Shown here: positions 47,634-55,687 of the stretch, in pieces
Layout: each line of letters begins with the position of its first letter
How positions within the stretch are numbered: the stretch's first letter is position 1
Origin: an uncultured Alphaproteobacteria bacterium
GTDB taxonomy: Bacteria; Pseudomonadota; Alphaproteobacteria; RF32; CAG-239
DNA length: 64,000 nt
Assembly (NCBI GenBank): GCA_944392235.1
Contig: CALXVZ010000002.1
Span: 1-64,000 of the forward strand
Reading direction: 5' to 3'
The notes under the pieces: generated by a model
The model's database searches: none
Told to the model about the DNA's origin: nothing
What the model saw: only the letters and a program-made list of their open reading frames with translations
Made by a program: the position numbers and the translations under genes

Positions 47634-49901
47634 TCAAATTTCCGCACCGCCACGACTTGGTATAGCAGACGGTGGATTAAGAGGTTGTCTTTGTTTCTTT
47701 TCAGGTAAAGCTTTGCCTTCCTTGCGACGTTGATTTTCAATCGTTTTCTTACGAACACCAACATAGGCTCTCTTGTGTGCTTCCAATAATCTTCTTTTTT
47801 CAGCACGTTCAATATCACTCAAAACTTTACCGTTAGTCTCTTCATTAAGAACCGTTGCAGCCTCTTGCATTGGATTAATACCATTAACACTGGTTTGATA
47901 AAGTCTATTTTTGTTTTTAATATCATCTTTAGTTAAGACATTACGTAAAAATTCACTAGTTTTAATCAAATCAATTGGTTTACCATCAGCAGCAACTTCA
48001 CCTTTTTCAATAACAACAACTCTATCCGCAAGAGCTATTTCGGTAGGATTATGTGTCACCATAATCACCGTTTTATTTTGAGCCATATCTTTAAGAGACT
48101 TCATAAATTTAAGACTAAGACTCGGATCAAGACCGGTTGTCGGCTCATCCATAATCACAATAGGTTTATCGGGTAAAAAAACACGAGCCAAAGCCAAACG
48201 TTGACACTGTCCACCTGAAAGTTCCGAACCATCTTGTCCAATTTTACGAGAAAATCCTCTTTTAAACTTTTGAATATCTTGATCAAATACAGCCTTTTCA
48301 CAAGCCTGCATAAGTTCCTCATCTGTTGCATCCGGTTTAAAATATTTAAGGTTATATCCAATACTTTGATCAAAAAAATGCACTTTTTGTTCCACAAACG
48401 CAATATGTGCATTAAGTTCTTCATCGGATAATTCACGTATCTCCTTATCTCCGATAAATATTTGCCCCGATTGTATATCATAATCATGACGAATAAGACT
48501 CATCAGCGTAGATTTACCATTACCGGATGTTCCTACGACCGCAGTCAAACCTCCTTTATCAAACTCAACGCTCAAATCTTTAAATACATCTTCGCCTCTT
48601 TTAATCTCGCCTTCTCTATCCATTACCTCGACTAAACTCATATCAGTAACATCTTTAATCTGCGGATAAGCAAAACTAACATTACGCACACTGATTTTAG
48701 TATCTCTTTCAGTTAGTTTTTCTTTACCAGTCACTCGTTCAAGCTCTTTTGGCGTAATTAATTTTTTAGAAGCATCAATAAGTCTATATGTTCCAGCTTG
48801 CATTCCAGCCCATAATTCTGAAATTTTATTACCAGCATCAATCATTTGCCATGAAGCCGCACTAATTAGAAAAAATCGACCAATATCGCCGGTTTTAAGC
48901 ATATCAGCAAGAGCAGCAGCAATGATCAAACCCTCCATACCGAAATTAACAATCGTTTTCATTTTCAAATTTGCTTTACTACTCGCATATATAATTTTCT
49001 GCTTAATTTTAGAAGATTTATTTAAGCGATTTTCCATCTGCCTTGCTTCCATTTCAACACGATTAGTGTCTTGCACAAGCGGTGTATTTTTTATAGAATC
49101 ACTATTTTCTTTAGAAATTTTCTGAGATAAAGAGCGCATTTTACTATCAAATTTACGATAGATATTATTCATATATCTACCAAATTCTGCCGTCATCACC
49201 GTAACCCCCAAAACACCGGCAGCCAACAACGGATTAACAGCCATCAAACTAGCTGAACTAATTCCAAAAATAACCACTTTAGAAAGACAATCTACTGATT
49301 GATTCAGCAAAGTATTTTTTGCCGAAACAATTTCTGATGTTATACCACCCAAAGAAGCCGGTGCATTTTTTTTAAAATACGGACGCGGTTTATGTAGAAT
49401 ATCTTTATAGATAGCACTGGAAGCGGCATTAGCGTGCGTATCATTTAAAACTATTGTTGCCATTCTAGATTTAAAACCGCATAAAGCCGCCAACCTCTGA
49501 CGAGCAACATTAAGAGCCGATGCCCCAAAGAACTTAGCTATTGCTCCACTTGCACCGTCGACAACCCCTGGAAGAGAACCTATCCATAAATTTTGACAAT
49601 ATGGAGCTAACCCTTGCAAAGCAGATTCCCCCATTTTATAGCCCACAGATTTTCTAAAATCTTTGCCGGTTTTTTCCCAAGCTTCTTTAAAAACCTCCCA
49701 AGATGTTTTAAGAGTTCCTTGTTCTTTAATTTTCTTTTCAGGAGCATCTAAAACCTCTTTTCCTATTTTTTGTCCGGAAGATTTCAATTCTTGTGCAGCT
49801 TTTCGGACCTCTTTTGCTAAATTTTTCATGCGTTCACGTTCATATTCAGCAAAAGTAGGAATTTTATTTGATTTTTTATCTTTCGTTTTCTCTTGAGCCA
49901 T
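47634..49901 (-). CDS. ABC transporter with long N-terminal extension and MDEPTTGLD Walker B
   Basis: The 755-residue protein has a charged ~90-residue N-terminal extension, a membrane domain (~95-390), an ATPase domain (~400-655) and a basic ~100-residue tail. The ATPase has VGTSGNGKSTL, signature LSGGQCQR and MDEPTTGLD, with THNPTEIALADRV after it. The D-loop reads like importer or MacB-type ATPases and not the LDEATSALD of ordinary exporters. The membrane half is exporter-like with helical loops. It is a clear paralogue of the protein at 53018-54967. GGGGAG precedes the start. Substrate unknown. Confidence 0.85.
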   Translation of the reverse strand: MAQEKTKDKKSNKIPTFAEYERERMKNLAKEVRKAAQELKSSGQKIGKEVLDAPEKKIKEQGTLKTSWEVFKEAWEKTGKDFRKSVGYKMGESALQGLAPYCQNLWIGSLPGVVDGASGAIAKFFGASALNVARQRLAALCGFKSRMATIVLNDTHANAASSAIYKDILHKPRPYFKKNAPASLGGITSEIVSAKNTLLNQSVDCLSKVVIFGISSASLMAVNPLLAAGVLGVTVMTAEFGRYMNNIYRKFDSKMRSLSQKISKENSDSIKNTPLVQDTNRVEMEARQMENRLNKSSKIKQKIIYASSKANLKMKTIVNFGMEGLIIAAALADMLKTGDIGRFFLISAASWQMIDAGNKISELWAGMQAGTYRLIDASKKLITPKELERVTGKEKLTERDTKISVRNVSFAYPQIKDVTDMSLVEVMDREGEIKRGEDVFKDLSVEFDKGGLTAVVGTSGNGKSTLMSLIRHDYDIQSGQIFIGDKEIRELSDEELNAHIAFVEQKVHFFDQSIGYNLKYFKPDATDEELMQACEKAVFDQDIQKFKRGFSRKIGQDGSELSGGQCQRLALARVFLPDKPIVIMDEPTTGLDPSLSLKFMKSLKDMAQNKTVIMVTHNPTEIALADRVVVIEKGEVAADGKPIDLIKTSEFLRNVLTKDDIKNKNRLYQTSVNGINPMQEAATVLNEETNGKVLSDIERAEKRRLLEAHKRAYVGVRKKTIENQRRKEGKALPEKKQRQPLNPPSAIPSRGGAEI

Positions 49902-49970
49902 TTACAAATCTCCCCGATTTTCATCCTTCATTAGAGAGATTTTACCATAAAAAAGCACTTAAAACAAGCA

Positions 49971-49992
49971 TAAAAAAAGACCATAAAAGGTC
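49971..49992 (-). terminator. Short terminator after the small ORF at 50066
   Basis: GACC and GGTC pair around ATAAAA and are followed on the minus strand by seven T. The stem is short (4 bp), but the T-run and position 74 bases past the small ORF stop fit a terminator. Confidence 0.5.
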
Positions 49993-50065
49993 ATCATAAA
50001 AAATAAAGCAACAAAAATAAGACTAAGCAAAACAACTGCTATGAAAACAAATCTCAATTACAATT

Positions 50066-50299
50066 TTACCAATATATTGGAGGCAAAGCTGTTACACGAC
50101 CAACACCACCATCTATGACTCTTGCCCGAGCATTTTTATAACCATTTTGTTGTGTTCGCTCTTCAATAAAACAAACATCAATACTATATCCATGGTTAAA
50201 AACACTATCTTTATAGATAGAAGGTCTAATAGGCTGATAATAAAAAACGCTTCTCCCCCGAAATTGTTTTACATCCAACGCATCAACTCTATCAAGCAT
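50066..50299 (-). CDS. Small hypothetical protein
   Basis: I do not recognise this 77-residue basic protein. The start at 50299 has GGAG six bases upstream, and a terminator-like hairpin follows at 49971-49992. The sequence is balanced in composition (RGRSVFYYQPIRPS, YSIDVCFIEERTQ, a Gly-rich VIDGGVGRV near the end) and has no signal peptide or membrane helix. The ribosome site and the terminator are the main evidence that it is real. It lies between two ABC transporter genes, in the same direction. Confidence 0.45.
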   Translation of the reverse strand: MLDRVDALDVKQFRGRSVFYYQPIRPSIYKDSVFNHGYSIDVCFIEERTQQNGYKNARARVIDGGVGRVTALPPIYW

Positions 50300-50430
50300 A
50301 GCCATCTCCAAATTCTAAGAAAAATTTCATTTCAAATAGAATATATAAAAAAAATTGAAAAAATGCAATAAATATTTTATTTAAAATCAAAAAAGACACA
50401 TTAACCTCTAACGAATTATCTTCAGAACAC

Positions 50431-50461
50431 AAAAATATGGGATGACTCACGTCACCCCATA
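50431..50461 (-). terminator. Terminator of the 50479 gene
   Basis: TATGGG and CCCATA plus TGAC and GTCA pair, with one mismatch, around TCAC. Five T follow on the minus strand. It lies 18 bases past the stop of the long helical protein gene. Confidence 0.85.
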
Positions 50462-50478
50462 CAATTCGTTCTTTAGCA

Positions 50479-52086
50479 TTAACCTTCAGTTTCGTTGTTA
50501 TAAACACGAGAAACCTCGTTTTTTCTAACAAACTTTTTCCACTGAAGTGTATACTTTTTCATTGGCGTCTGCAATATTGCAGCATACTGTGCATCGGTCA
50601 ACCCCCACTTGGCAGCATATTGCTCGACAAGAATGTCGGGAAATAGCATCACCCCCTGAAGACTTCTTTGCTCTCTATGAATTAAATAATTAAATGCCTT
50701 TTCAGACATTTTAAATTTATCTACATAGAGTTTCTGATACTTCAGATTATAGCGAGGCTCTAGATGCATCAGATACATCTCAGCTTCCGGCAGAAGCTGA
50801 TAGCTGACACAAGCTAAAGTATCTGCATCCAATGCAGAATACTGAGCCAGCACTTCCATTTGATAATTTGCAAAGTTCTGCAAATCTTCTGGAAGTTCAG
50901 CCATCCGATCAACCGGAAACATATTCCTATTGATTAAAGCAGACAAAGCTTGTTTAACAAGCTTGCTATCCTCCCAATTACTAAAAGGATATTGCTCAAT
51001 CAACAGTCCAACATATGATCTCTCCGCCATCTCCTGATACAGACGCTGCTGACATTTATTGTCATCCGCCATATCAAGAAGACGCTTAACATCCGCTGGA
51101 GAACTTGCCAATCTAATCAGTCTATTGAGCAACTGATTATAAATTGGCTCAGAAACCGAGGTCTTTAACTCATCCATCTTAGAGATAATGAGTTTATAAA
51201 CCGCTGGTTCGTTCATTCTCTCATAACCTATCCGAAGCCAAGCATAGGCATCGAATAGATTATCAACTGGTCCTGCAACTGAAACTTGAGAAAGATCTGT
51301 AAAGTTACCTTTTCCACGTTCCAGATGCTTCATGAGTTGGGGAAGCATTATGCTAATATATGAATAGAAATCCGTATATTTTGCATAATTTTTTCGCACA
51401 TATGCGTAAAGCTCTGGGAAAAACACATACATATACGGCATCAGAGAAGCCATATTTTCCTGTTTTTCATAAGCTTTTTGGAAGAAAAATTCAAAATTCT
51501 CTCTTCCAGCATCTCCCAAGTTCTGAGGAACAATGTTCTGCACCTCAGTCATGAATTTAACAGCCCAGCCTGAACGTGCTGCTGCCAACGCCTTAGCAAA
51601 GATCCAACGCTGACTATCCGGAGCACATGCCTTCTCAGGTTCAACTCCAAGAATAGAGCAAGCCTTCAAGCCGTCAAATGCCGCCGGAGCGCTGTTAATA
51701 AACGCCACAGCGTCCAGACCGAATTGGTCCAGAAGCTTTAGAGCTGTTTCTTGTGTCGGAGTATAGACCTTCATTGCTTGCACAATGAGACTTACTCGAC
51801 CGCTATTGACAAGAACATCAAACTCCTGTGCGGTCCTAATTTCCGATACCAAGTCGTAGCGTTTCTGTTGTAACAGAGCCACCTTGGTCTGAAGGGACCA
51901 AACACGTTCCTGCAGCTCCTCAGCCTTTAAGCCAAGTTTCTCAATAGCCTTAAGCTGTTTTTCAACGCAAGGAAGAAACAACACGGCATTCCGATTTGTC
52001 TTTTTGGTGAAATACTTAACCGCTAACTGCGGAAAAACAGTTCTCAACACTGCAGCGAATAACTGCATAAATACATTTTGTCTCAT
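50479..52086 (-). CDS. Large helical protein of unknown function, foreign-looking
   Basis: I do not recognise the family. The 535-residue product has a hydrophobic start, a coiled coil at about 50-95 (KAEELQERVWSLQTKVALLQ), then continuous amphipathic helices with no catalytic motif. The spacing is that of an alpha-solenoid (for example NRLIRLASSPADVKRLLDMADD, and a repeated M.LEPRYNLKYQKLY). Codon use is noticeably richer in G and C than in the ABC genes around it, and no Shine-Dalgarno precedes the start, only A and T. These are the same oddities as the flotillin-like gene. In-frame starts at 52119 and 52068 are possible. Likely acquired, possibly from Bacteroidota. Confidence 0.6.
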   Translation of the reverse strand: MRQNVFMQLFAAVLRTVFPQLAVKYFTKKTNRNAVLFLPCVEKQLKAIEKLGLKAEELQERVWSLQTKVALLQQKRYDLVSEIRTAQEFDVLVNSGRVSLIVQAMKVYTPTQETALKLLDQFGLDAVAFINSAPAAFDGLKACSILGVEPEKACAPDSQRWIFAKALAAARSGWAVKFMTEVQNIVPQNLGDAGRENFEFFFQKAYEKQENMASLMPYMYVFFPELYAYVRKNYAKYTDFYSYISIMLPQLMKHLERGKGNFTDLSQVSVAGPVDNLFDAYAWLRIGYERMNEPAVYKLIISKMDELKTSVSEPIYNQLLNRLIRLASSPADVKRLLDMADDNKCQQRLYQEMAERSYVGLLIEQYPFSNWEDSKLVKQALSALINRNMFPVDRMAELPEDLQNFANYQMEVLAQYSALDADTLACVSYQLLPEAEMYLMHLEPRYNLKYQKLYVDKFKMSEKAFNYLIHREQRSLQGVMLFPDILVEQYAAKWGLTDAQYAAILQTPMKKYTLQWKKFVRKNEVSRVYNNETEG

Positions 52087-52296
52087 AGTAAAAAAAATTA
52101 AAAAAAAACAAAAATACATTAAGAAGATTTTCCCCTTAACGGCTCACCAATTAAAGTCCAAAACCCAAATCACTCCCTAAAGCAGATGCCCTAAAGAACG
52201 CTTCAAATCTATAGAAACAATAATATAGTAAACAAGAGAATGATACCATATTTTTTGTCTAAGTTCAATACTATTTCAAAAAAAAAGATAAAAAAA

Positions 52297-52980
52297 CTAG
52301 ATGTTGTGCTTTAAGAATTTATTCAAATATTCTTGCCACTCATCAGCACACATTTCATCAAAAAATTCCCTTAAAAACGCAATCATAAATAAATGACGTT
52401 TTTCCGCTTCTCTTTTTCCAACTTTTGTCTGCATCGCACCTTTAAGTTTAAGTAGCTTATCAAAAAAATGATTAATAGTATGATTTGTCGCCCGATTTTT
52501 ATTTTGATACTGTTCAGAAGTTAAATTTTCATCAGGAAAAATTTGTTTATCAAAAAGCGAACGTTTAGTGACTGCCGAATACATAACTGCTCGACAAACA
52601 CCAATTGCACCAATAGCATCTAGTTTATCTGCATCAGAAACAATAGCTTGTTCAATCATCTGAAAATGTGGACGACTACCCGATTTAGAAAAACCAATAG
52701 AGGCAATAATATCTAATACTTTTTGAGCAAAATCCTCCCTCGCACCGATTTCAGATAAAAAACTCTTAGCACGAGCACCATCAGAACCTAATTTATAATC
52801 ATCAACATCATGCAAAGCCACCGCCACACACACAGCTTCTGCATCGGCTAAAGGTTCTTCAGCTAAAATTTTTTCAGCATTAGCCATCACTCGCAAAATA
52901 TGTTCAAAGTCATGTCCGGAATTATCGCCCTCGTGACATTTTTTTGCAAATAACAATGCTTGTTCAACAATTCCGGACAT
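52297..52980 (-). CDS. HD-domain hydrolase
   Basis: The 227-residue protein carries the HD phosphohydrolase pattern: the first His in GHDFEHILRVM, the HD pair in VALHDVDDYKLG, and a later SDADKLDAIGAIG with the distal Asp. This matches the stand-alone YedJ/RdgC-like HD family of metal-dependent phosphohydrolases, substrate usually unknown (nucleotides are likely). AGGAG lies just upstream of the start. It is placed between the two ABC transporter paralogues and read in the same direction; whether it works with them is not shown. Confidence 0.85.
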   Translation of the reverse strand: MSGIVEQALLFAKKCHEGDNSGHDFEHILRVMANAEKILAEEPLADAEAVCVAVALHDVDDYKLGSDGARAKSFLSEIGAREDFAQKVLDIIASIGFSKSGSRPHFQMIEQAIVSDADKLDAIGAIGVCRAVMYSAVTKRSLFDKQIFPDENLTSEQYQNKNRATNHTINHFFDKLLKLKGAMQTKVGKREAEKRHLFMIAFLREFFDEMCADEWQEYLNKFLKHNI

Positions 52981-53017
52981 TTCACATCTCCTCTACATAA
53001 AAACAATATAGAAAATA

Positions 53018-54967
53018 TTACGCTATCTTCAAACAATGAGCAATAAATAATTCTCGTTTACTCAACACATCTTGCTTTGTCATTGCCGATTTCAAAAATT
53101 CTGAATGTGTAACCAATTGAAGAGGATCACCATCCGCGACAATACGTTTATCTTGAATAATCAATACTCTGTCAGCTAATGCGATTTCCGTCGGATTATG
53201 TGTAACCAACAATACAGTTTTATGCTTCGCTAATTTTTTTAGAGATTTCATAACTTGAAAACTCAAAACCTGATCCAATCCGGTTGTAGGTTCATCCATA
53301 ATCACAATCGGACGATTGGTTAATAAAGTTCGTGCCAAAGCTAATCTTTGACGTTGTCCGCCGGAAAGTTTATTCCCATTAATTCCGATTTTATAGTCAA
53401 GTCCGTCCTCAAACTTAGCAATATCTTCTGTTAACCCTACCGCATCCAAAACCTCATACAAACGTTTTTCATCAGTTACATCGCTTAAATAAGTAAGATT
53501 ACGACGAATAGAGGAATCAAAAAATTGCACACTTTGCCCTATAAAAGCAATATGTTTGTTAATTTCCTCATCAGGCAAATCACAAACATTCTGGCTCCCA
53601 ATAAAGACATTACCTTGCTGCACATCATAATCGTGCCGAATAAGCCTCATCAACGTCGATTTACCCTGTCCGGACGTTCCGGCAACAACAGTGACGCCTC
53701 CCGCACGAATATCAAGCGATACATTCTCTAAAACCGTAGCTCCAAATTTAATCTCAGTCAGATAACCGACATCTTCCATACGTTTAAGTTCCGGATACGC
53801 AAAACTAACATTTTCCAAACGAATAAAATTATCCGATGCACTTAAATGCTGATTGCCCGTAACTCTTTCTAAAACTCTAGGAAGTTGCATACGTTTTCTT
53901 GTATCCACCACCTTATTTTTATACTCATCAACATTAAAATAAAAACGAAACACCATCTGCCAGCGTCCTTGCATTTGCATCGCCGCACCGGAAATCAAAG
54001 CCAATCGCCCAATATCACCTGTTTGAATAATATCATGAATAGCCACATAGCAAACAGCAATAGCTAAAAGTGCATCCAAAAATAGACTAATACTTTCTTC
54101 ACCCATCGAACGATTAAAAAGCTTTAATCGCATTTTAGCGGAACTACGCATAAGCCGAGAGTAAATACGTTTACTTTCTTTTTCTACCTTATTCGCACTT
54201 TGAACCAATGAAGCTAGACCGCTGACTTGCCCATTTTCACGAGAAACCTTTACCGAAAACAAACGATATCGCTCATCAACTTTTCTAAAAAACTTATTAT
54301 TATAAAGAGCAAACTCCATTGAAATAAATTGCAACAACAAAATAAACAATGCCAATTGAGGAACAATGGTAAATAAACTGATTGAACAAACAACTAAAGC
54401 AATAAACTCTCTATAAGAATTAAACAATCTATCCAAAATAAAACGTTTATATCTGAATATAGATTCAGCAAACGAAAGCATTCCCCCCACACCATTAACT
54501 TTAAACAATGCTCTTGGTTTATGCAAAATCTCAACATAATTTTTCGCCTGCACAGAATTATCATATAAATCCATCATTTCCTCTTGGATAAATCTGGAAC
54601 GTGTAGAAAAAATTGATAATAAATAACCATTAAGTTCACTTAGCGCCATAAAGCAAGAAAAAATAATAATAGCCTCGGTTGTTCCGTCCAAAAGTCCGGG
54701 AAGTTTCCCCATATAAAGCATTTTAAAATAAGGAATCGCTCCACTCAACAAACCACATAAAGCCATTGTTAACAACAGTTTTTTAAAAGGCTTAAAAGCA
54801 TACAATTTCAGTTCTGAAAAAATTTCCTTAATAATTTCCCAAATTGAAATATCATAACTGTTCTTCTGCTCTGTATTTTTCTTTCTAATCCCCCATAAAG
54901 ACTTAATCCTTTGCAATTCAAATTTCACAAAATTATACTTTTCAAGAAAAATTCTCTGTTCTTGCAT
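53018..54967 (-). CDS. ABC transporter, paralogue of the 47634 gene
   Basis: The 649-residue fused transporter has a ~55-residue soluble N-terminus, a membrane domain (~60-350) and an ATPase domain (~390-630). The ATPase motifs are VAGTSGQGKSTL, LSGGQRQR and MDEPTTGLD, followed by VTHNPTEIALADRV. It shares with the 47634 gene the TTGLD D-loop, the HKPR(A/P) loop after the second helix and the TGDIGR segment. It lacks that protein's basic C-terminal extension. GGAGG precedes the start. The two probably form one transporter family specific to this lineage; substrate unknown. Confidence 0.85.
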   Translation of the reverse strand: MQEQRIFLEKYNFVKFELQRIKSLWGIRKKNTEQKNSYDISIWEIIKEIFSELKLYAFKPFKKLLLTMALCGLLSGAIPYFKMLYMGKLPGLLDGTTEAIIIFSCFMALSELNGYLLSIFSTRSRFIQEEMMDLYDNSVQAKNYVEILHKPRALFKVNGVGGMLSFAESIFRYKRFILDRLFNSYREFIALVVCSISLFTIVPQLALFILLLQFISMEFALYNNKFFRKVDERYRLFSVKVSRENGQVSGLASLVQSANKVEKESKRIYSRLMRSSAKMRLKLFNRSMGEESISLFLDALLAIAVCYVAIHDIIQTGDIGRLALISGAAMQMQGRWQMVFRFYFNVDEYKNKVVDTRKRMQLPRVLERVTGNQHLSASDNFIRLENVSFAYPELKRMEDVGYLTEIKFGATVLENVSLDIRAGGVTVVAGTSGQGKSTLMRLIRHDYDVQQGNVFIGSQNVCDLPDEEINKHIAFIGQSVQFFDSSIRRNLTYLSDVTDEKRLYEVLDAVGLTEDIAKFEDGLDYKIGINGNKLSGGQRQRLALARTLLTNRPIVIMDEPTTGLDQVLSFQVMKSLKKLAKHKTVLLVTHNPTEIALADRVLIIQDKRIVADGDPLQLVTHSEFLKSAMTKQDVLSKRELFIAHCLKIA

Positions 54968-55061
54968 ATCAAGTCCTCCAAAATTTGATGAGAACTTAAA
55001 AATAGATAAAAATAAAAAGAAAAATCAATGACTTATTTTAACAAAATCGCAAATAAAAAAC

Positions 55062-55090
55062 TTGACAAAAGAGTTTCATCTTTTTATAAT
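55062..55090 (+). promoter_or_regulatory. Perfect-consensus sigma-70 promoter with no gene behind it
   Basis: TTGACA (55062-55067), a 17-base spacer and TATAAT (55085-55090) match both hexamers and the ideal spacing exactly. No plus-strand gene follows; the next feature is a terminator hairpin about 16 bases downstream. Confidence 0.8.
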
Positions 55091-55096
55091 AAAAGC

Positions 55097-55135
55097 ATAA
55101 AGCAAGGGAGCGATACTTCGCCCCCATTTTTTATT
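55097..55135 (+). ncRNA. Candidate small RNA, promoter-terminator unit
   Basis: From the predicted start near 55097 the transcript would be only about 40 bases: a short unpaired 5' end, the hairpin GGGAGCGA/TCGCCCCC around TACT (55106-55125, one bulge) and the terminal run ATTTTTTATT. There is no ORF or ribosome site. Both neighbours (ABC transporter, acetyltransferase) are on the minus strand, so this is an independent plus-strand unit. It could be an sRNA, a decoy, or a minimal read-through terminator. The 3' end (CCCCCAUUUUUU) is compatible with Hfq binding, an inference. Confidence 0.6.
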
Positions 55136-55149
55136 GTCTATAAAAACTT

Positions 55150-55629
55150 TTACTTCAAAATTTTCTGTAAGTTAACATCTAAGGTGCGATACCCATTTTT
55201 TGCATAAAAAGCCAAAGCACGCTGATTAAATAGAAAGACACTAAGCTCCACTGCTTCAACACCCTTGTCATGCAAAAAACGCTCTGCCTTTTGTAACATT
55301 TTTCCACCAATACCATGGTTACGCATATTTTCATCAATACCGAAATTATAAATATAAGCAACTTTAGAGTGCACATAACCATTGCGTGATTTTTCTTGAA
55401 TAAGCAGACACATAAACCCACAAATTTGATTACCATCCACCGCCTTAAAAATAACGGCATTTTCGTCTTTGAGCATATTCTGAATAATTCGTAAATGTTC
55501 TTTTTCGGGTGTTGGCTTAAAATAATCCGGCAAAGCATCATCATGCATTTTACCTACTTGATAAGAAAGACGAGCAATATTTTCTGCATCTTTCATATCT
55601 GCAATTAAAATATCAATATTCTTACTCAT
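55150..55629 (-). CDS. GNAT family N-acetyltransferase
   Basis: The 159-residue protein has the GNAT fold: a FKAVDGNQICGFMCLLI strand pair, YIYNFGIDENMRNHGIGGKML with the acetyl-CoA pyrophosphate loop (RNHGIG), and a C-terminal NQRALAFYAKNGYR. The donor is acetyl-CoA; the acceptor cannot be read. AAGGA precedes the start. It follows the pseudo-subtilase gene, separated from it by a terminator, so it is likely transcribed from its own promoter. Confidence 0.9.
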   Translation of the reverse strand: MSKNIDILIADMKDAENIARLSYQVGKMHDDALPDYFKPTPEKEHLRIIQNMLKDENAVIFKAVDGNQICGFMCLLIQEKSRNGYVHSKVAYIYNFGIDENMRNHGIGGKMLQKAERFLHDKGVEAVELSVFLFNQRALAFYAKNGYRTLDVNLQKILK

Positions 55630-55648
55630 TCAAATTCCTTAACATCAT

Positions 55649-55679
55649 AAAAAAAGGAGAGCACCATTCACTCTCCTTT
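55649..55679 (-). terminator. Terminator of the pseudo-subtilase gene
   Basis: AAAGGAGAG and CTCTCCTTT form a perfect 9-bp stem around a 9-base loop, followed on the minus strand by seven T. It lies 9 bases past the stop at 55688. Confidence 0.9.
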
Positions 55680-55687
55680 ATATAAAA

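Noticed and set aside
50292..50531. 79-codon minus-strand frame between the small ORF and the solenoid gene
   Set aside because: It overlaps the end of the solenoid gene in another frame and crosses its terminator.
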